From assembly GCA_030524175.1 (NCBI GenBank), contig JAUNHC010000038.1, positions 1 to 52,132 on the forward strand: 52,132 nucleotides of DNA, written 5' to 3'. This DNA is from Eubacteriales bacterium. Its GTDB lineage: Bacteria > Bacillota > Clostridia > Lachnospirales > Lachnospiraceae. The position numbers were made by a program, and so were the translations under genes. Shown one piece after another: positions 33,861-42,711 of this stretch. The notes under the pieces were generated by a model. The model was not told the DNA's origin and did not search any database. It was given only the letters and a program-made list of their open reading frames with translations. Numbering within the stretch: position 1 is the first letter of the stretch; the number at the start of each line of letters is the position of its first letter.

Positions 33861-34817
33861 ATGAGAAAAGTCAAAAAGAACATTATTGGATTTTTTTATA
33901 ATAACATGGCAGTTCTGTATTTCCTGATCATTGTTGTATTTGCAGTTTGTTTTTTGCCTAATTTTTTAAATGTGAACAATATTAATGCTCTGATCAGGCA
34001 GGCACCGGTACCGATCATTCGTGCACTCGCTGTGGCATTTATTCTGGTATTGGGAAATGTGGATTTGTCTCTTGGATATATAGTTGGTTTTGTCAGTATA
34101 AGTACAGGAATGATGCTGAATGCAGGAATGCCTCCCGCAGCAGTTATATTAGCAGCAATACTAATTGGAGTAGCATTTGGAATGTTTAACGGAATATTGG
34201 TTGCGGCGATGAATGTTCCATCTTTTATTGTGACGCTGGGGAGCGGCTATATTACATATGGGCTGGGGCTCATTATCAGCGGGGGAAAGCAATATTCAAA
34301 TCTTGGCAAAGATTTTCAAGCATTTGGAAAAACAAAGATTTTGGGCTATCCGTTGGCTGTTTACTATGGCTTGATTTTGGTGGTGATTGTGTGGATTGTA
34401 TTCAGAAAAACCAGGTATGGAAGGACATTGCTTGCAATGGGACAAAATAAAGAGGCAGCAAGACTTGCCGGACTAAATACCAAGGCGGCACTGTTAACCT
34501 CATTTATGATTGCAGCAGGACTGGCTGCGTTCTCAGGTGTGCTTCTGACTATTAGGGCTAATGTAGCACAGCAGTCCCTTGGCGGAGTAGGTGAATATAC
34601 ATTTGAAGGAGTCACTGCCTGTGTGCTGGGAGGGACCAGCCTGGCTGGAGGCAAACTACATGTGTCAGGAACTTTTTTTGCAGCACTTACGATTCTTATT
34701 ATTGAGAATGTTATTACAATTTTAGGTATCAACCGGTATTTTTACCAGCCTGTTTTGGGAATTATTATTTTGATTGCAGTTCTGATTGACAGTGCAAAGG
34801 AGAAAAGGAGTCATTGA
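33861..34817 (+). CDS. Sugar ABC transporter permease B (BPD_transp_2)
   Basis: The 318-aa permease shares the fold of its upstream neighbour but not its detailed sequence. It shows LGNVDLSLGYIVGF, MNVPSFIVTLGSGY and the coupling loop LLAMGQNKEAARLAGL. TAGGAG precedes the start. Only 3 bases separate its stop from the ATPase start, so the two are tightly co-expressed. Together with permease A it should form the transmembrane channel. Confidence 0.93.
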   Translation: MRKVKKNIIGFFYNNMAVLYFLIIVVFAVCFLPNFLNVNNINALIRQAPVPIIRALAVAFILVLGNVDLSLGYIVGFVSISTGMMLNAGMPPAAVILAAILIGVAFGMFNGILVAAMNVPSFIVTLGSGYITYGLGLIISGGKQYSNLGKDFQAFGKTKILGYPLAVYYGLILVVIVWIVFRKTRYGRTLLAMGQNKEAARLAGLNTKAALLTSFMIAAGLAAFSGVLLTIRANVAQQSLGGVGEYTFEGVTACVLGGTSLAGGKLHVSGTFFAALTILIIENVITILGINRYFYQPVLGIIILIAVLIDSAKEKRSH

Positions 34818-34820
34818 TCT

Positions 34821-36344
34821 ATGGAACATACTCTATTAAAAATGACAGGTATTAAAAAATACATTTTTGATCTCAGTGGAAAACCTGTAAGAGGTACTGA
34901 TGTCCTTATTTTAAATGACGTACACTTTGATTTGAGAGCAGGTGAGGTTAATGTACTTCTGGGTGAAAATGGTGCAGGCAAATCCACCTTGATGAAAATA
35001 TTGGCTGGTGAAATTCCTCATGATGAGGGCAGCGTGGTTTTGGACGGCGAAGAAGTGGAATTTAATAATCCAAAGCAAGCCCGAGCTAAAGGTGTGACCT
35101 TTATCCATCAGGAATTGAATTTGTGCACCAACCTTAATGTGGCTCAAAATATATTTATGGGCAGAGAATTTACAAAAGGCAGGATGGTGATTGACTGGAA
35201 ACGGATGTACGAGGAAAGCCGGAAGCTGATTCGTTCGCTGGGGTTTGAAATTGATGTACAGAAAAGTCTGGGAAGTCTGTCAACGGCACAGCAGCAGGTA
35301 GTAGAGATTGCCAAAGCATTTTCTTATCATTCTAAGATACTTATTATGGATGAGCCTACAGCGAGCCTGACCAGTCAGGAAATCAAGCAGCTTTTTCGTC
35401 TTGTGAAGAAAATGAGGGATGCAGGTCTTGGTATTATCTTTATTTCACACCGAATGGACGAGGTAGAGGAAATTGCAGACAGGGTTACAGTTATGAAGGA
35501 TGGTACTTCGGTTGGTATATTACAGAAAAGTGAATTTACTGTAGACAAAGCAATTCAAATGATGACAGGGAGAACCCTGGAAAATATTTATACTAACACT
35601 CATGTTGTCCAGAATGAAAAAATTCTAGAGGTGAAAAATTTTAAAATTGGTGACAAAACAGAACCATTTAATCTGTATGTTAAAAAGGGGGAAATTGTTG
35701 GTATTGGTGGTTTGGTGGGAGCTGGAAGAACAGAGTTTGCGAAAGCAGTCTTCGGCGCCAGGGAATATGGCGGAGGAGAGGTCTTTCTGGCAGGAAAAGT
35801 TTTGAAAAAAAGGTCTCCAAAATGCTGTATCGAAAAAGGAATCATTTATTTATCCGAGGACCGCAAAAGAGAAGGGCTGGTCCTGTCTATGCCTATTTCT
35901 GAAAATATATCCCTGGCCTCCCTCAAAAAAATCCTGGTGGGCGGATTGATCTCGAAAACTAAGGAAAAAAATTCGGCTATAGAAATGATCGACCGGTTTC
36001 GGATTTTGTGCAGAGATACAAATCAGAGGATAAATACCCTAAGCGGAGGAAACCAGCAGAAGGTCTGTTTTGCAAAATGGTATGTCACAAATCCTGAAGT
36101 ATTGATTCTTGACGAACCAACAAGGGGAGTAGATGTGAATGCAAAGGCGCAGATTTATCAGCTTATGGATGAACTTTCCAGAATGGGGAAAGCGATTCTG
36201 ATGATAACCTCAGAAATGAACGAGCTTTTAGGAATGAGTGACAGGATTTATATTATGCGAGAAGGAAATGTAGTCAAAGAACTTAAAGAACGTTCTGAAA
36301 TGACAGATGAGACAATATTGCAATATACCATTGGAATCAAATAA
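34821..36344 (+). CDS. Sugar ABC transporter ATP-binding protein (double-domain) of the second importer
   Basis: A 507-aa RbsA-type ATPase. The first domain has GENGAGKST, STAQQQ and LIMDEPTAS; the second has the usual degenerate Walker A GLVGAGRTE, then LSGGNQQ and LILDEPTRGVD. AAAGGAG (34797-34803) lies upstream of the start. It is the last gene of the operon, followed by a strong bidirectional terminator. Similarity to the ATPase at 17807 is only that of the family. Confidence 0.95.
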   Translation: MEHTLLKMTGIKKYIFDLSGKPVRGTDVLILNDVHFDLRAGEVNVLLGENGAGKSTLMKILAGEIPHDEGSVVLDGEEVEFNNPKQARAKGVTFIHQELNLCTNLNVAQNIFMGREFTKGRMVIDWKRMYEESRKLIRSLGFEIDVQKSLGSLSTAQQQVVEIAKAFSYHSKILIMDEPTASLTSQEIKQLFRLVKKMRDAGLGIIFISHRMDEVEEIADRVTVMKDGTSVGILQKSEFTVDKAIQMMTGRTLENIYTNTHVVQNEKILEVKNFKIGDKTEPFNLYVKKGEIVGIGGLVGAGRTEFAKAVFGAREYGGGEVFLAGKVLKKRSPKCCIEKGIIYLSEDRKREGLVLSMPISENISLASLKKILVGGLISKTKEKNSAIEMIDRFRILCRDTNQRINTLSGGNQQKVCFAKWYVTNPEVLILDEPTRGVDVNAKAQIYQLMDELSRMGKAILMITSEMNELLGMSDRIYIMREGNVVKELKERSEMTDETILQYTIGIK

Positions 36345-36350
36345 AAAAAT

Positions 36351-36410
36351 AAGAGCTGTTATAAAATGCTTATGGAGTGTGTTCTGTATGGCTGGATTAT
36401 AACAGCTCTT
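36351..36410. terminator. Bidirectional terminator between importer operon and LacI gene
   Basis: AAGAGCTGTTATAA (36351-36364) pairs perfectly with TTATAACAGCTCTT (36397-36410) over 14 bp. An A-run precedes it (36342-36350) and CGTTTTG follows, so it can stop transcripts from both convergent units. Confidence 0.9.
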
Positions 36411-36419
36411 CGTTTTGTA

Positions 36420-37448
36420 TTATTTAGTTTTTCCGAGGAATTCGGCATGTAGCTTTGCAGGAATAATATACTCGCGGGATATGAATAAATCATTATTGAT
36501 CCGTTCAAGCAGCATTTCAGCAGCAAGCTGTCCCATTTCTATCTCAGAACGATCCACATAATTAAAATTAATCTTCATATAATCAAGCAATTCCAGCTTA
36601 TCGAATCCCACGCAGACAATGTCCTCCCCGAGGATTAAGGGAGTTTCCCATAAAGCCTTTAGGAATCCTTTTGATACAGTGCCATTACTAAGTAGAACGC
36701 CGCTGCCTTTAGGAAGTTTTTTTAAAAGTTTCTTTGATAGTTGATAGGCATCATTGATTGAAAGAGAATAATCAACCGTGAGTGTATAATCTGAAGGATT
36801 TGATGGATGATGCTGTGCGATAGCGTCAGAGTAGCCCCGGTATCGTTGGATGCCAAGCTGGAGTTTCTGATCAGGGATGATAGCCCCGATATTCTTACAT
36901 CCAGACTGTATCAATGCCTCAGTTGCAATAAAAGCTCCCTGATAATTATTGAAAAGCACCGCATCCCCTGCTGCATTGTTCAATTTTCGGTCCACAAAAA
37001 CAACTGGGATACGAAGCTCTTCTAGGGCTTCCAACAGGGCAGTATTTTCACTTTGGTGCTCCTGATCAATTGCTGGTGTGATGATCAGTCCAGCTACGTG
37101 CTGGTTTGCGAGCATTTGGATTGCGTTTAATTCCTTGGCTGGAGAGTTTTCTGTATTACAGAAAATAAGGACATAATTATTTTTATCGGCCACAGAACTG
37201 ACTCCATCTAAAATCCTTGAGAAGAAATAGGCCGTAGGATTAGGAATCAGGACGCCTATCGCCCTGGAGTGCTGGGAAGAAAGGGCTCTTGCAGCCACAG
37301 AGGGCACATAGCCGCGTTTTTTTATAATATCTAAGATACGTTTTTTAGTCTTATCACTGACACGGCCATTGTTATTTAAAACTCTGGAAACAGTGGCGAT
37401 AGACACATTTGCCTCTTTTGCAATATCTACAATTGTTACATTGGACAT
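36420..37448 (-). CDS. LacI-family transcriptional regulator
   Basis: The 342-aa repressor starts with a LacI helix-turn-helix (VTIVDIAKEANVSIATVSRV) and hinge (AARALSSQHSRAIGVLIP). A periplasmic-binding-protein-like effector domain follows (about residues 62-335). The effector is probably the substrate of the adjacent importer or a metabolite of it. Operators with the half-site TGNGTAAAC lie in its own promoter and in that of the importer operon, indicating autoregulation and repression of transport. It is transcribed towards the importer operon and shares its terminator. Confidence 0.94.
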   Translation of the reverse strand: MSNVTIVDIAKEANVSIATVSRVLNNNGRVSDKTKKRILDIIKKRGYVPSVAARALSSQHSRAIGVLIPNPTAYFFSRILDGVSSVADKNNYVLIFCNTENSPAKELNAIQMLANQHVAGLIITPAIDQEHQSENTALLEALEELRIPVVFVDRKLNNAAGDAVLFNNYQGAFIATEALIQSGCKNIGAIIPDQKLQLGIQRYRGYSDAIAQHHPSNPSDYTLTVDYSLSINDAYQLSKKLLKKLPKGSGVLLSNGTVSKGFLKALWETPLILGEDIVCVGFDKLELLDYMKINFNYVDRSEIEMGQLAAEMLLERINNDLFISREYIIPAKLHAEFLGKTK

Positions 37449-37506
37449 TTTCTCAAACCATCCTTATTTTTATGATAAAAACCTGTGTAAAATACGATGT
37501 TTTGGG

Positions 37507-37553
37507 TGCGATAACGTTTACACAATCATAGCACAAAATTGTCTTTTAAGCAA
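37507..37553 (-). promoter_or_regulatory. Promoter of the LacI gene with LacI-type operator 3
   Basis: On the minus strand TTGCTT (complement of 37548-37553), a 17-base spacer and TATGAT (complement of 37525-37530) form a promoter. The operator TGTGTAAACGTTATCGCA (complement of 37507-37524) follows immediately. It matches operator 1 at 30844 in one half (TGTGTAAAC against TGAGTAAAC) and in position relative to the -10 box. Confidence 0.75.
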
Positions 37554-37616
37554 ATGAAATAATGAGGATATATAATGTTTTATGTAGTTTCTGGTGACGG
37601 TACAGATAGGTCTGTG

Positions 37617-37691
37617 CATTTACTGCGTTGATTGTACGAAAACTTGGTGGCCGCAGGCATTCTGCCCTTCATCGCAGACGAATTTCAATGG
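37617..37691 (+). repeat. Dispersed ~75-bp repeat, copy A
   Basis: This segment aligns with the reverse complement of 50595-50668, with about 55 of 75 positions identical by hand alignment. The best blocks are TTTACTG, GAAAACTTGG, AGGCAT, GCCCTT, CGCAGACG and TTTCAATGG. Both copies lie in noncoding gaps. One reading frame stays similar in both (ENL..GI.PF.AD.FQW) but has stops directly upstream, so it may be a fragment of a decayed gene. Confidence 0.7.
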
Positions 37692-37736
37692 TTGGAACAC
37701 AACAGGGCAGACTTGTGTGAACTGTTACACTTTCTA

Positions 37737-37760
37737 TTTTCAGTTATGATATACTGAAAA
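37737..37760. promoter_or_regulatory. Inverted repeat over a possible -10 region
   Basis: TTTTCAGT (37737-37744) and ACTGAAAA (37753-37760) flank TATGATAT, a -10-like sequence. The dyad is about 80 bases before the DUF1848 gene and could be an operator. No matching site was seen elsewhere in the window. Confidence 0.4.
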
Positions 37761-37842
37761 ACAGAAAGTATGCTGTAAGTGCAAATACAGCAGATATGGA
37801 CAGTATAAACAAAGAAAATACCGCACAAGAGGAAAATAAATT

Positions 37843-38793
37843 ATGATATTAAGCGTCAGCAGAAGAACGGATATACCAAATTATTATTCCGACTGGTTTT
37901 ATAATCGTATAAAGGAAGGGTTTCTATATGTAAGAAATCCAATGAATATCCATCAGATCAGCCGGATCGATTTATCGCCCCAGGTGGTAGACTGTATTGT
38001 ATTCTGGACGAAAAATCCGGAGCCCATGATGGAACGTCTTGAGGAATTGGGGGAGTATGATTACTATTTCCAGTTTACCCTTACCGGGTATGGAAGAGAT
38101 ATAGAACCGGGAATTCCCCGGAAAAGAACTGAGGTAATTGAAACATTCCAGAGATTGTCCGAAAAAACAGGAAAGTCCCGGATCATATGGCGTTATGATC
38201 CTATTTTGTTCAATGACAGATACACGGAAGAATATCACATAAGAGCTTTTGAGGAAATTGCGGGCAGACTGAAAAATTATACAGATAAAGTGGTCATCAG
38301 CTTTATGGATATGTATGTAAATACACAGAATAACGCCGGTATCTTAAAGCCTCAGAAGCTAAACCAGGAACAGACGCTTGCTTTTGCACAAAATATTGCC
38401 GATGCTGCGAGGAAAAACGGAATGTCAGTGGAAACGTGTGCGGAGCAAATAGATTTGAGTCGTGTGGGAATCAGGCACGGCGCATGTATTGACAAGAATC
38501 TCATCGAAAAAATTCTGGGATGCAGATTAAAAATAGGAAAAGATAAAAATCAGCGGGGAGAGTGCGGATGTTTTGAAAGTATTGATGTTGGAACTTATAA
38601 TACTTGCAGAAATGGCTGTAAATATTGTTATGCTGATTTTGACCATAAAACTGCAAAAGAAAATATCCGTTGTTATGATCCCGATTCACCTCTGCTGTGC
38701 CAGACGGTAGGTCCGGGTGATCAAATATCACACAGGAAAGTCAGATCCTTAAAAGACGGACAGATTCATCTTTTTGACTCCAATTTCCCCTGA
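37843..38793 (+). CDS. DUF1848 family protein
   Basis: The 316-aa protein has the family start ILSVSRRTDIPNYYSDWF and a motif DCIVFWTKNPEP. The C-terminal part carries a cysteine cluster in NTCRNGCKYCYAD, a CxxxCxxC pattern that suggests an iron-sulfur cluster. A fold related to radical SAM proteins has been suggested for such sequences, but the function is not known. AGAGGAAAA precedes the start. It appears to be a single-gene unit ended by a hairpin at 38794. Confidence 0.85.
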   Translation: MILSVSRRTDIPNYYSDWFYNRIKEGFLYVRNPMNIHQISRIDLSPQVVDCIVFWTKNPEPMMERLEELGEYDYYFQFTLTGYGRDIEPGIPRKRTEVIETFQRLSEKTGKSRIIWRYDPILFNDRYTEEYHIRAFEEIAGRLKNYTDKVVISFMDMYVNTQNNAGILKPQKLNQEQTLAFAQNIADAARKNGMSVETCAEQIDLSRVGIRHGACIDKNLIEKILGCRLKIGKDKNQRGECGCFESIDVGTYNTCRNGCKYCYADFDHKTAKENIRCYDPDSPLLCQTVGPGDQISHRKVRSLKDGQIHLFDSNFP

Positions 38794-38820
38794 TACAGAA
38801 TACTACAGTGCTATTCTGTA
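38794..38820 (+). terminator. Hairpin after the DUF1848 gene
   Basis: TACAGAAT (38794-38801) pairs with ATTCTGTA (38813-38820) around an 11-base loop, right after the stop codon. No T-run follows, so termination strength is doubtful. Confidence 0.5.
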
Positions 38821-38931
38821 TATTGAGGTGTGCTCAGGCAGATGCTATGATGAAACCATATGAAAACAGAGGGACAGGCAGCAGATCTGTACCGGAATGA
38901 AGCCGGAAAAAATACGGCTAAGGAGGAAATT

Positions 38932-40866
38932 ATGGAATTTAATATAGGATATGCCGAGGCAGATATTACACCGGACAGACCGGCAGAGTTAATAGGATTT
39001 TTAAGGCTGGACAATACTTCAAAAGGTATCCTGCACCCGCTGAAAGCGCAGGTTATGGTTATAAAAACCTTCAGGGAGATGTGTTGTTTGATTGCTATAG
39101 ACAGCTTGGGATTTACCGTTGAGCTGTCTGACCAGCTGCGAAGAAAGGCCGCAGAAACTCTTGGAACAGATCATAAGAAAATTATGATCTGTTTTTCCCA
39201 TACCCATTCTGCCCCTAATGCAGGTAACCATGACGGATATTACGAATTTGTCTGCAAACGTATATTAGGCGCTGTTTCCGAAGCTGCATCAAGACTATTT
39301 CCGGCTAAGGCAGTCTGGGGACTTGCCAGCAGTGAAATTGGTATCAACCGCCGGGGGAATGATGAACTGACCGACAGGCGTATCGGTATTCTCAAAATAG
39401 CAGACAGCATATCTGGGAAGGTGAAGCTTTTATTGCTGCGGGTGACAGCTCATGCAAATGTTCTTACAAGTGACAATTATCTTATATCCTCAGATTATTT
39501 CGGTGTTACCAGGGATTTGCTGAAGGATAAGTATGGATGCGGGGTAATGCTGGTACAAGGTGCCTCAGGGGATGTGCGGCCTAAATATCAGCAGGAAAAT
39601 GCAGAGGTTCTGGAAATTCATTCCAATGAAGAAGAATTCAGGAACTATACAGAGGCAGACAAGGAAAAGTATTTCAGTCAAAGCATGGCAGCGTTGGAAA
39701 AAATGGCTTATGAAATTTACGAATCCGTTAAAGGGGTGCTGGATGATTTAGTTCCCAGATCGGTGGACAAGTTCGGAATGTTTTCTGTGACAAAACGGTT
39801 TGCTGCAGATGTACCCTCTGTGGAAAAAGCATGTAAGATTGCAGAAGAGGCAAAGGCTATGGCGCAGATAGACGGTACGGGCTGGCTGGATGAGGTCAAG
39901 CGTCTCAACCGACAGCATGTCACCCAACAGTTTGCTGACATAGAAATACAGTATCTGGCTGTAAATGACGGCTGCATCTGCGGAATCCCAAATGAAGTGA
40001 TGTGCGGAACTGCACTTGATGTTACGGAGAAATCAGGGAACAGTCTTTTATTGTTTGGCGGCTATACAAACGGCTGCAGCAGTTATCTTCCTACGTCAGA
40101 TGAGTATGATAAGGGAGGATATGAGGTATTATGGTCCAATTTAATATATTATCAATACCATGGCAGGGTAATGCCGTTAAACCGGGAAACAGCGGATGAA
40201 CTGGCAGATGAAGCGGTAAAGAATTGGCTCGACTTTTTCAGGTATCCACGTTCCGGAGACAACCAGACGATTTATCTGAAATATGCAGTCACAAATCCGA
40301 ATATCACAGTGGGCGAGTATACGATGTATAACGATTTTGTCAATGATCCATGCTTATTTGAGAAAAACAACGTTTTATATCACTATCCTGTCAATCACGA
40401 TAAACTTATTATAGGGAAATTCTGTTCCATTGCCTGCGGCGCCCGGTTTCTTTTTAACAGTGCAAACCATTCCATGAGCTCATTGTCCACATATCCTTTT
40501 CCCCTCTTTTTTGAAGAATGGGAGCTTGACAGGAAAGATGTGGCTGCGTCCTGGGATAATAAAGGCAATATTGTTATTGGGAATGATGTATGGATTGGAT
40601 ATGAAGCAGTCATAATGGCCGGCGTCACTATCGGCGACGGCGCTGTCATAGGGGCACGTGCCGTCGTGACAAAAGATGTACCGCCATATACTATTGTGGG
40701 AGGTGTACCAGCCAGGCCAATAAGAAAGCGTTTTTCAGATGATAAGATTTCTTCTCTGCTTGAGATAAAGTGGTGGGACTGGTCAAAGGAGAAAATAAAA
40801 CAAAACGTGGAAGCAATCCAATCCGGATGTATTGAAAAATTAAGATTATCCAATCTCCACGATTGA
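38932..40866 (+). CDS. Fusion of neutral/alkaline ceramidase-like hydrolase and Vat/CatB-type acetyltransferase
   Basis: One uninterrupted frame of 644 aa starting at ATG 38932 behind AAGGAGG. Residues about 1-430 resemble the N-terminal domain of neutral/alkaline ceramidases: [17 protein letters not shown] at the start, [11 protein letters not shown] (zinc-type HTHSAP), [11 protein letters not shown] and [11 protein letters not shown]. There is no signal peptide, unlike secreted ceramidases. From about 435 the protein is a complete hexapeptide xenobiotic acetyltransferase like streptogramin acetyltransferases: [30 protein letters not shown], the catalytic His in [15 protein letters not shown] and a C-terminal DIKWWDW-type end (EIKWWDW here). 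I know of no such fusion with an established role. Amide hydrolysis followed by re-acetylation of the freed amine or hydroxyl is one idea. Confidence 0.85.
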   Translation: MEFNIGYAEADITPDRPAELIGFLRLDNTSKGILHPLKAQVMVIKTFREMCCLIAIDSLGFTVELSDQLRRKAAETLGTDHKKIMICFSHTHSAPNAGNHDGYYEFVCKRILGAVSEAASRLFPAKAVWGLASSEIGINRRGNDELTDRRIGILKIADSISGKVKLLLLRVTAHANVLTSDNYLISSDYFGVTRDLLKDKYGCGVMLVQGASGDVRPKYQQENAEVLEIHSNEEEFRNYTEADKEKYFSQSMAALEKMAYEIYESVKGVLDDLVPRSVDKFGMFSVTKRFAADVPSVEKACKIAEEAKAMAQIDGTGWLDEVKRLNRQHVTQQFADIEIQYLAVNDGCICGIPNEVMCGTALDVTEKSGNSLLLFGGYTNGCSSYLPTSDEYDKGGYEVLWSNLIYYQYHGRVMPLNRETADELADEAVKNWLDFFRYPRSGDNQTIYLKYAVTNPNITVGEYTMYNDFVNDPCLFEKNNVLYHYPVNHDKLIIGKFCSIACGARFLFNSANHSMSSLSTYPFPLFFEEWELDRKDVAASWDNKGNIVIGNDVWIGYEAVIMAGVTIGDGAVIGARAVVTKDVPPYTIVGGVPARPIRKRFSDDKISSLLEIKWWDWSKEKIKQNVEAIQSGCIEKLRLSNLHD

Positions 40867-40973
40867 TTAATTCTCTTAAATTGCTTATAATGATGTTGGG
40901 GTCAGAAGGTATTTTGACCCTGGCATTTTATAAAGATGCCATCAGCAATACAAGAGGACTGAGAGGAATTTTA

Positions 40974-42023
40974 ATGGAAAATAACGAACCGAAGCATAAA
41001 AGGCGTGTGCGGTACAGTGGGACTCATCCCAAGAGCTATAAAGAAAAATATAAGGAGCTGCAGCCGGAGAAATACCCGGAGACTGTGGCCAAGGTAATTA
41101 CGAAAGGGAGCACCCCTGCAGGTATGCACATTTCTATCTGTGTCAGGGAAATCCTGGATTTTTTGCAGATAAAGCCCGGGCAGAAGGGGCTGGATGCAAC
41201 TCTGGGGTATGGAGGGCATACACAGGAGATGCTGAAATGCCTGGAAGGGAAAGGGCATCTCTATGCCCTGGATGTGGATTCTGTTGAGATCGTTAAGACA
41301 AGGGCACGTCTGGAACGGCTGGGTTATGGTCCTGAGATTTTGACTATCCGGCAGTTGAATTTTGCTAATATTGACAAGGCGGCAGAGGAAGGCGGGCCAT
41401 TCGATTTTGTGCTGGCTGATCTGGGGGTATCGTCTATGCAGATTGACAATCCGGACAGAGGATTTTCTTATAAAAAAGAAGGCCCCCTGGATTTGCGGCT
41501 GGACCCGGCAAAAGGGATATCAGCGGCGGAACGTCTGCGTGATATCACCCGTGAAGAACTGACGGGGATGTTGTTTGAAAATTCTGATGAGCCTTACGCA
41601 GAGGAAATTGCCCGGGCTGTGGTTTCCAGGATAAAAAAAGGTGAGGTTGTTGATACAACCACAAAACTGCGGCAGATCATTGAGGATACCCTGAAGTTTT
41701 TGCCGGCAGATAAGCAGAAGGAGGCTGTGAAAAAATCCTGTCAGAGGACGTTCCAGGCTCTTCGTATTGATGTGAATAATGAGTATGAGGTCCTTTATGA
41801 GTTTATGGAGAAGCTTCCCGATGCCCTTCTTAGCGGAGGCAGGGCAGCAATTCTTACCTTCCATTCCGGTGAGGACCGCATCGTGAAGAAGGCGCTAAAA
41901 CAAATGTACCGGGATGGTGTGTACAGTGAGATTTCCACAGAAGTGATCAGGCCCTCCGAGGAGGAATGCAGGCTGAACAGCCGTGCCCGTTCCACTAAGA
42001 TGCGCTGGGCTGTAAAAGCATAA
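40974..42023 (+). CDS. rsmH: 16S rRNA (cytosine1402-N4)-methyltransferase RsmH
   Basis: The 349-aa SAM-dependent enzyme methylates N4 of C1402 in 16S rRNA. Family motifs are LDATLGYGGHTQEML (SAM binding), FVLADLGVSSMQIDNPDRGFS-type region (seen as DLGVSSMQIDNPDRGFSY), GPLDLRLDP, QRTFQALRIDVNNE and LTFHSGEDR. An unusual basic N-terminal extension (about 45 residues, KHKRRVRYSGTHPKSYKEK) precedes the usual start. The gene is not beside ftsL or mraZ, so it is probably a second, stand-alone RsmH paralogue. GAGAGGAA precedes the chosen ATG; the frame is open further upstream without a good site. Confidence 0.92.
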   Translation: MENNEPKHKRRVRYSGTHPKSYKEKYKELQPEKYPETVAKVITKGSTPAGMHISICVREILDFLQIKPGQKGLDATLGYGGHTQEMLKCLEGKGHLYALDVDSVEIVKTRARLERLGYGPEILTIRQLNFANIDKAAEEGGPFDFVLADLGVSSMQIDNPDRGFSYKKEGPLDLRLDPAKGISAAERLRDITREELTGMLFENSDEPYAEEIARAVVSRIKKGEVVDTTTKLRQIIEDTLKFLPADKQKEAVKKSCQRTFQALRIDVNNEYEVLYEFMEKLPDALLSGGRAAILTFHSGEDRIVKKALKQMYRDGVYSEISTEVIRPSEEECRLNSRARSTKMRWAVKA

Positions 42024-42071
42024 GGCGGTGATGATATGTGCAGGAATAAGAAAAGATCCAACGATGTTTGG

Positions 42072-42112
42072 CTCCATGCAAAGCCAGTATGACAAGCGAC
42101 GATTGCATGGAG
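42072..42112. other. Inverted repeat upstream of small HTH gene
   Basis: CTCCATGCAA (42072-42081) and TTGCATGGAG (42103-42112) are perfect 10-base arms with a 21-base spacer. There is no T-run. It could be an operator for the HTH protein encoded just downstream, or an RNA hairpin. Confidence 0.5.
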
Positions 42113-42187
42113 ATAATATAAATTAGTCGCTGATATAACATAGCTGGTTTTGCTGCTTGACTTTATTTGATCAAGGAGGAAGCCCGC

Positions 42188-42451
42188 ATGAAATATATAA
42201 ACGCAAATGAGATTCTCCCTGATAGTCTGATCCAGGAACTGCAGAAATATGTCCAGGCAGGATATATCTATATTCCGGCTAAAGATCAGCAGCATAAATC
42301 CTGGGGAGAGCTGACAGGCTATCGTAAAGAACTGGAGAAGCGTAATCAGGCAATAAAGACTAAGTACAGAAAGGGATGCTCTGTGGAATCCCTGGCAGAG
42401 CATTATAATCTTTCTTTATCAGCAATAAAAAAAATAATATATGCTTATTGA
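42188..42451 (+). CDS. Small HTH protein, CD3324-like (Mor-activator type)
   Basis: The 87-aa protein starts MKYINANEILPDSLIQELQ and contains VQAGYIYIP, both typical of a small clostridial family known as CD3324-like and related to Mor transcription activators. Its C-terminus CSVESLAEHYNLSLSAIKKI is a helix-turn-helix. It should bind DNA; targets are unknown, though the inverted repeat at 42072 is a candidate. AAGGAGG (42174-42180) sets the start. A clear terminator follows. Confidence 0.85.
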   Translation: MKYINANEILPDSLIQELQKYVQAGYIYIPAKDQQHKSWGELTGYRKELEKRNQAIKTKYRKGCSVESLAEHYNLSLSAIKKIIYAY

Positions 42452-42462
42452 AGTGTGAATAC

Positions 42463-42489
42463 GGGGCTGCTGAAAAGCAGTCCCTTTTT
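42463..42489 (+). terminator. Rho-independent terminator
   Basis: GGGGCTGCT (42463-42471) pairs with AGCAGTCCC (42476-42484, one G-U pair) around a short loop of about four bases and is followed by TTTTT. It closes the unit of the small HTH gene. Confidence 0.92.
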
Positions 42490-42711
42490 GCGGTTAAAAA
42501 GGGAAAAACAGTGCTTTAGGAGGAATTTTCCAGTGTACTGACCAGTCTGCTTTTAGTCATATTCAGTATTTCTATCATAAGGTGAAATATAAACAGGACT
42601 AAATTTGTGCAATATTATAGCTGGAAACGATTGACTTTGATTACTGTTACGGATATAATAACAGTTATAACAGAAGGAAACAGAAGAAATGTTGCATGGA
42701 GGTTGCAGAGC

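Noticed and set aside
40867-40973. Inverted GGGTCA...TGACCC (about 40899-40920) as a terminator for the fusion gene
   Set aside because: Only a 6-bp stem with no T-run; may be a small dispersed element instead, since TTTTGACCCTG-CAT also occurs near 11632.
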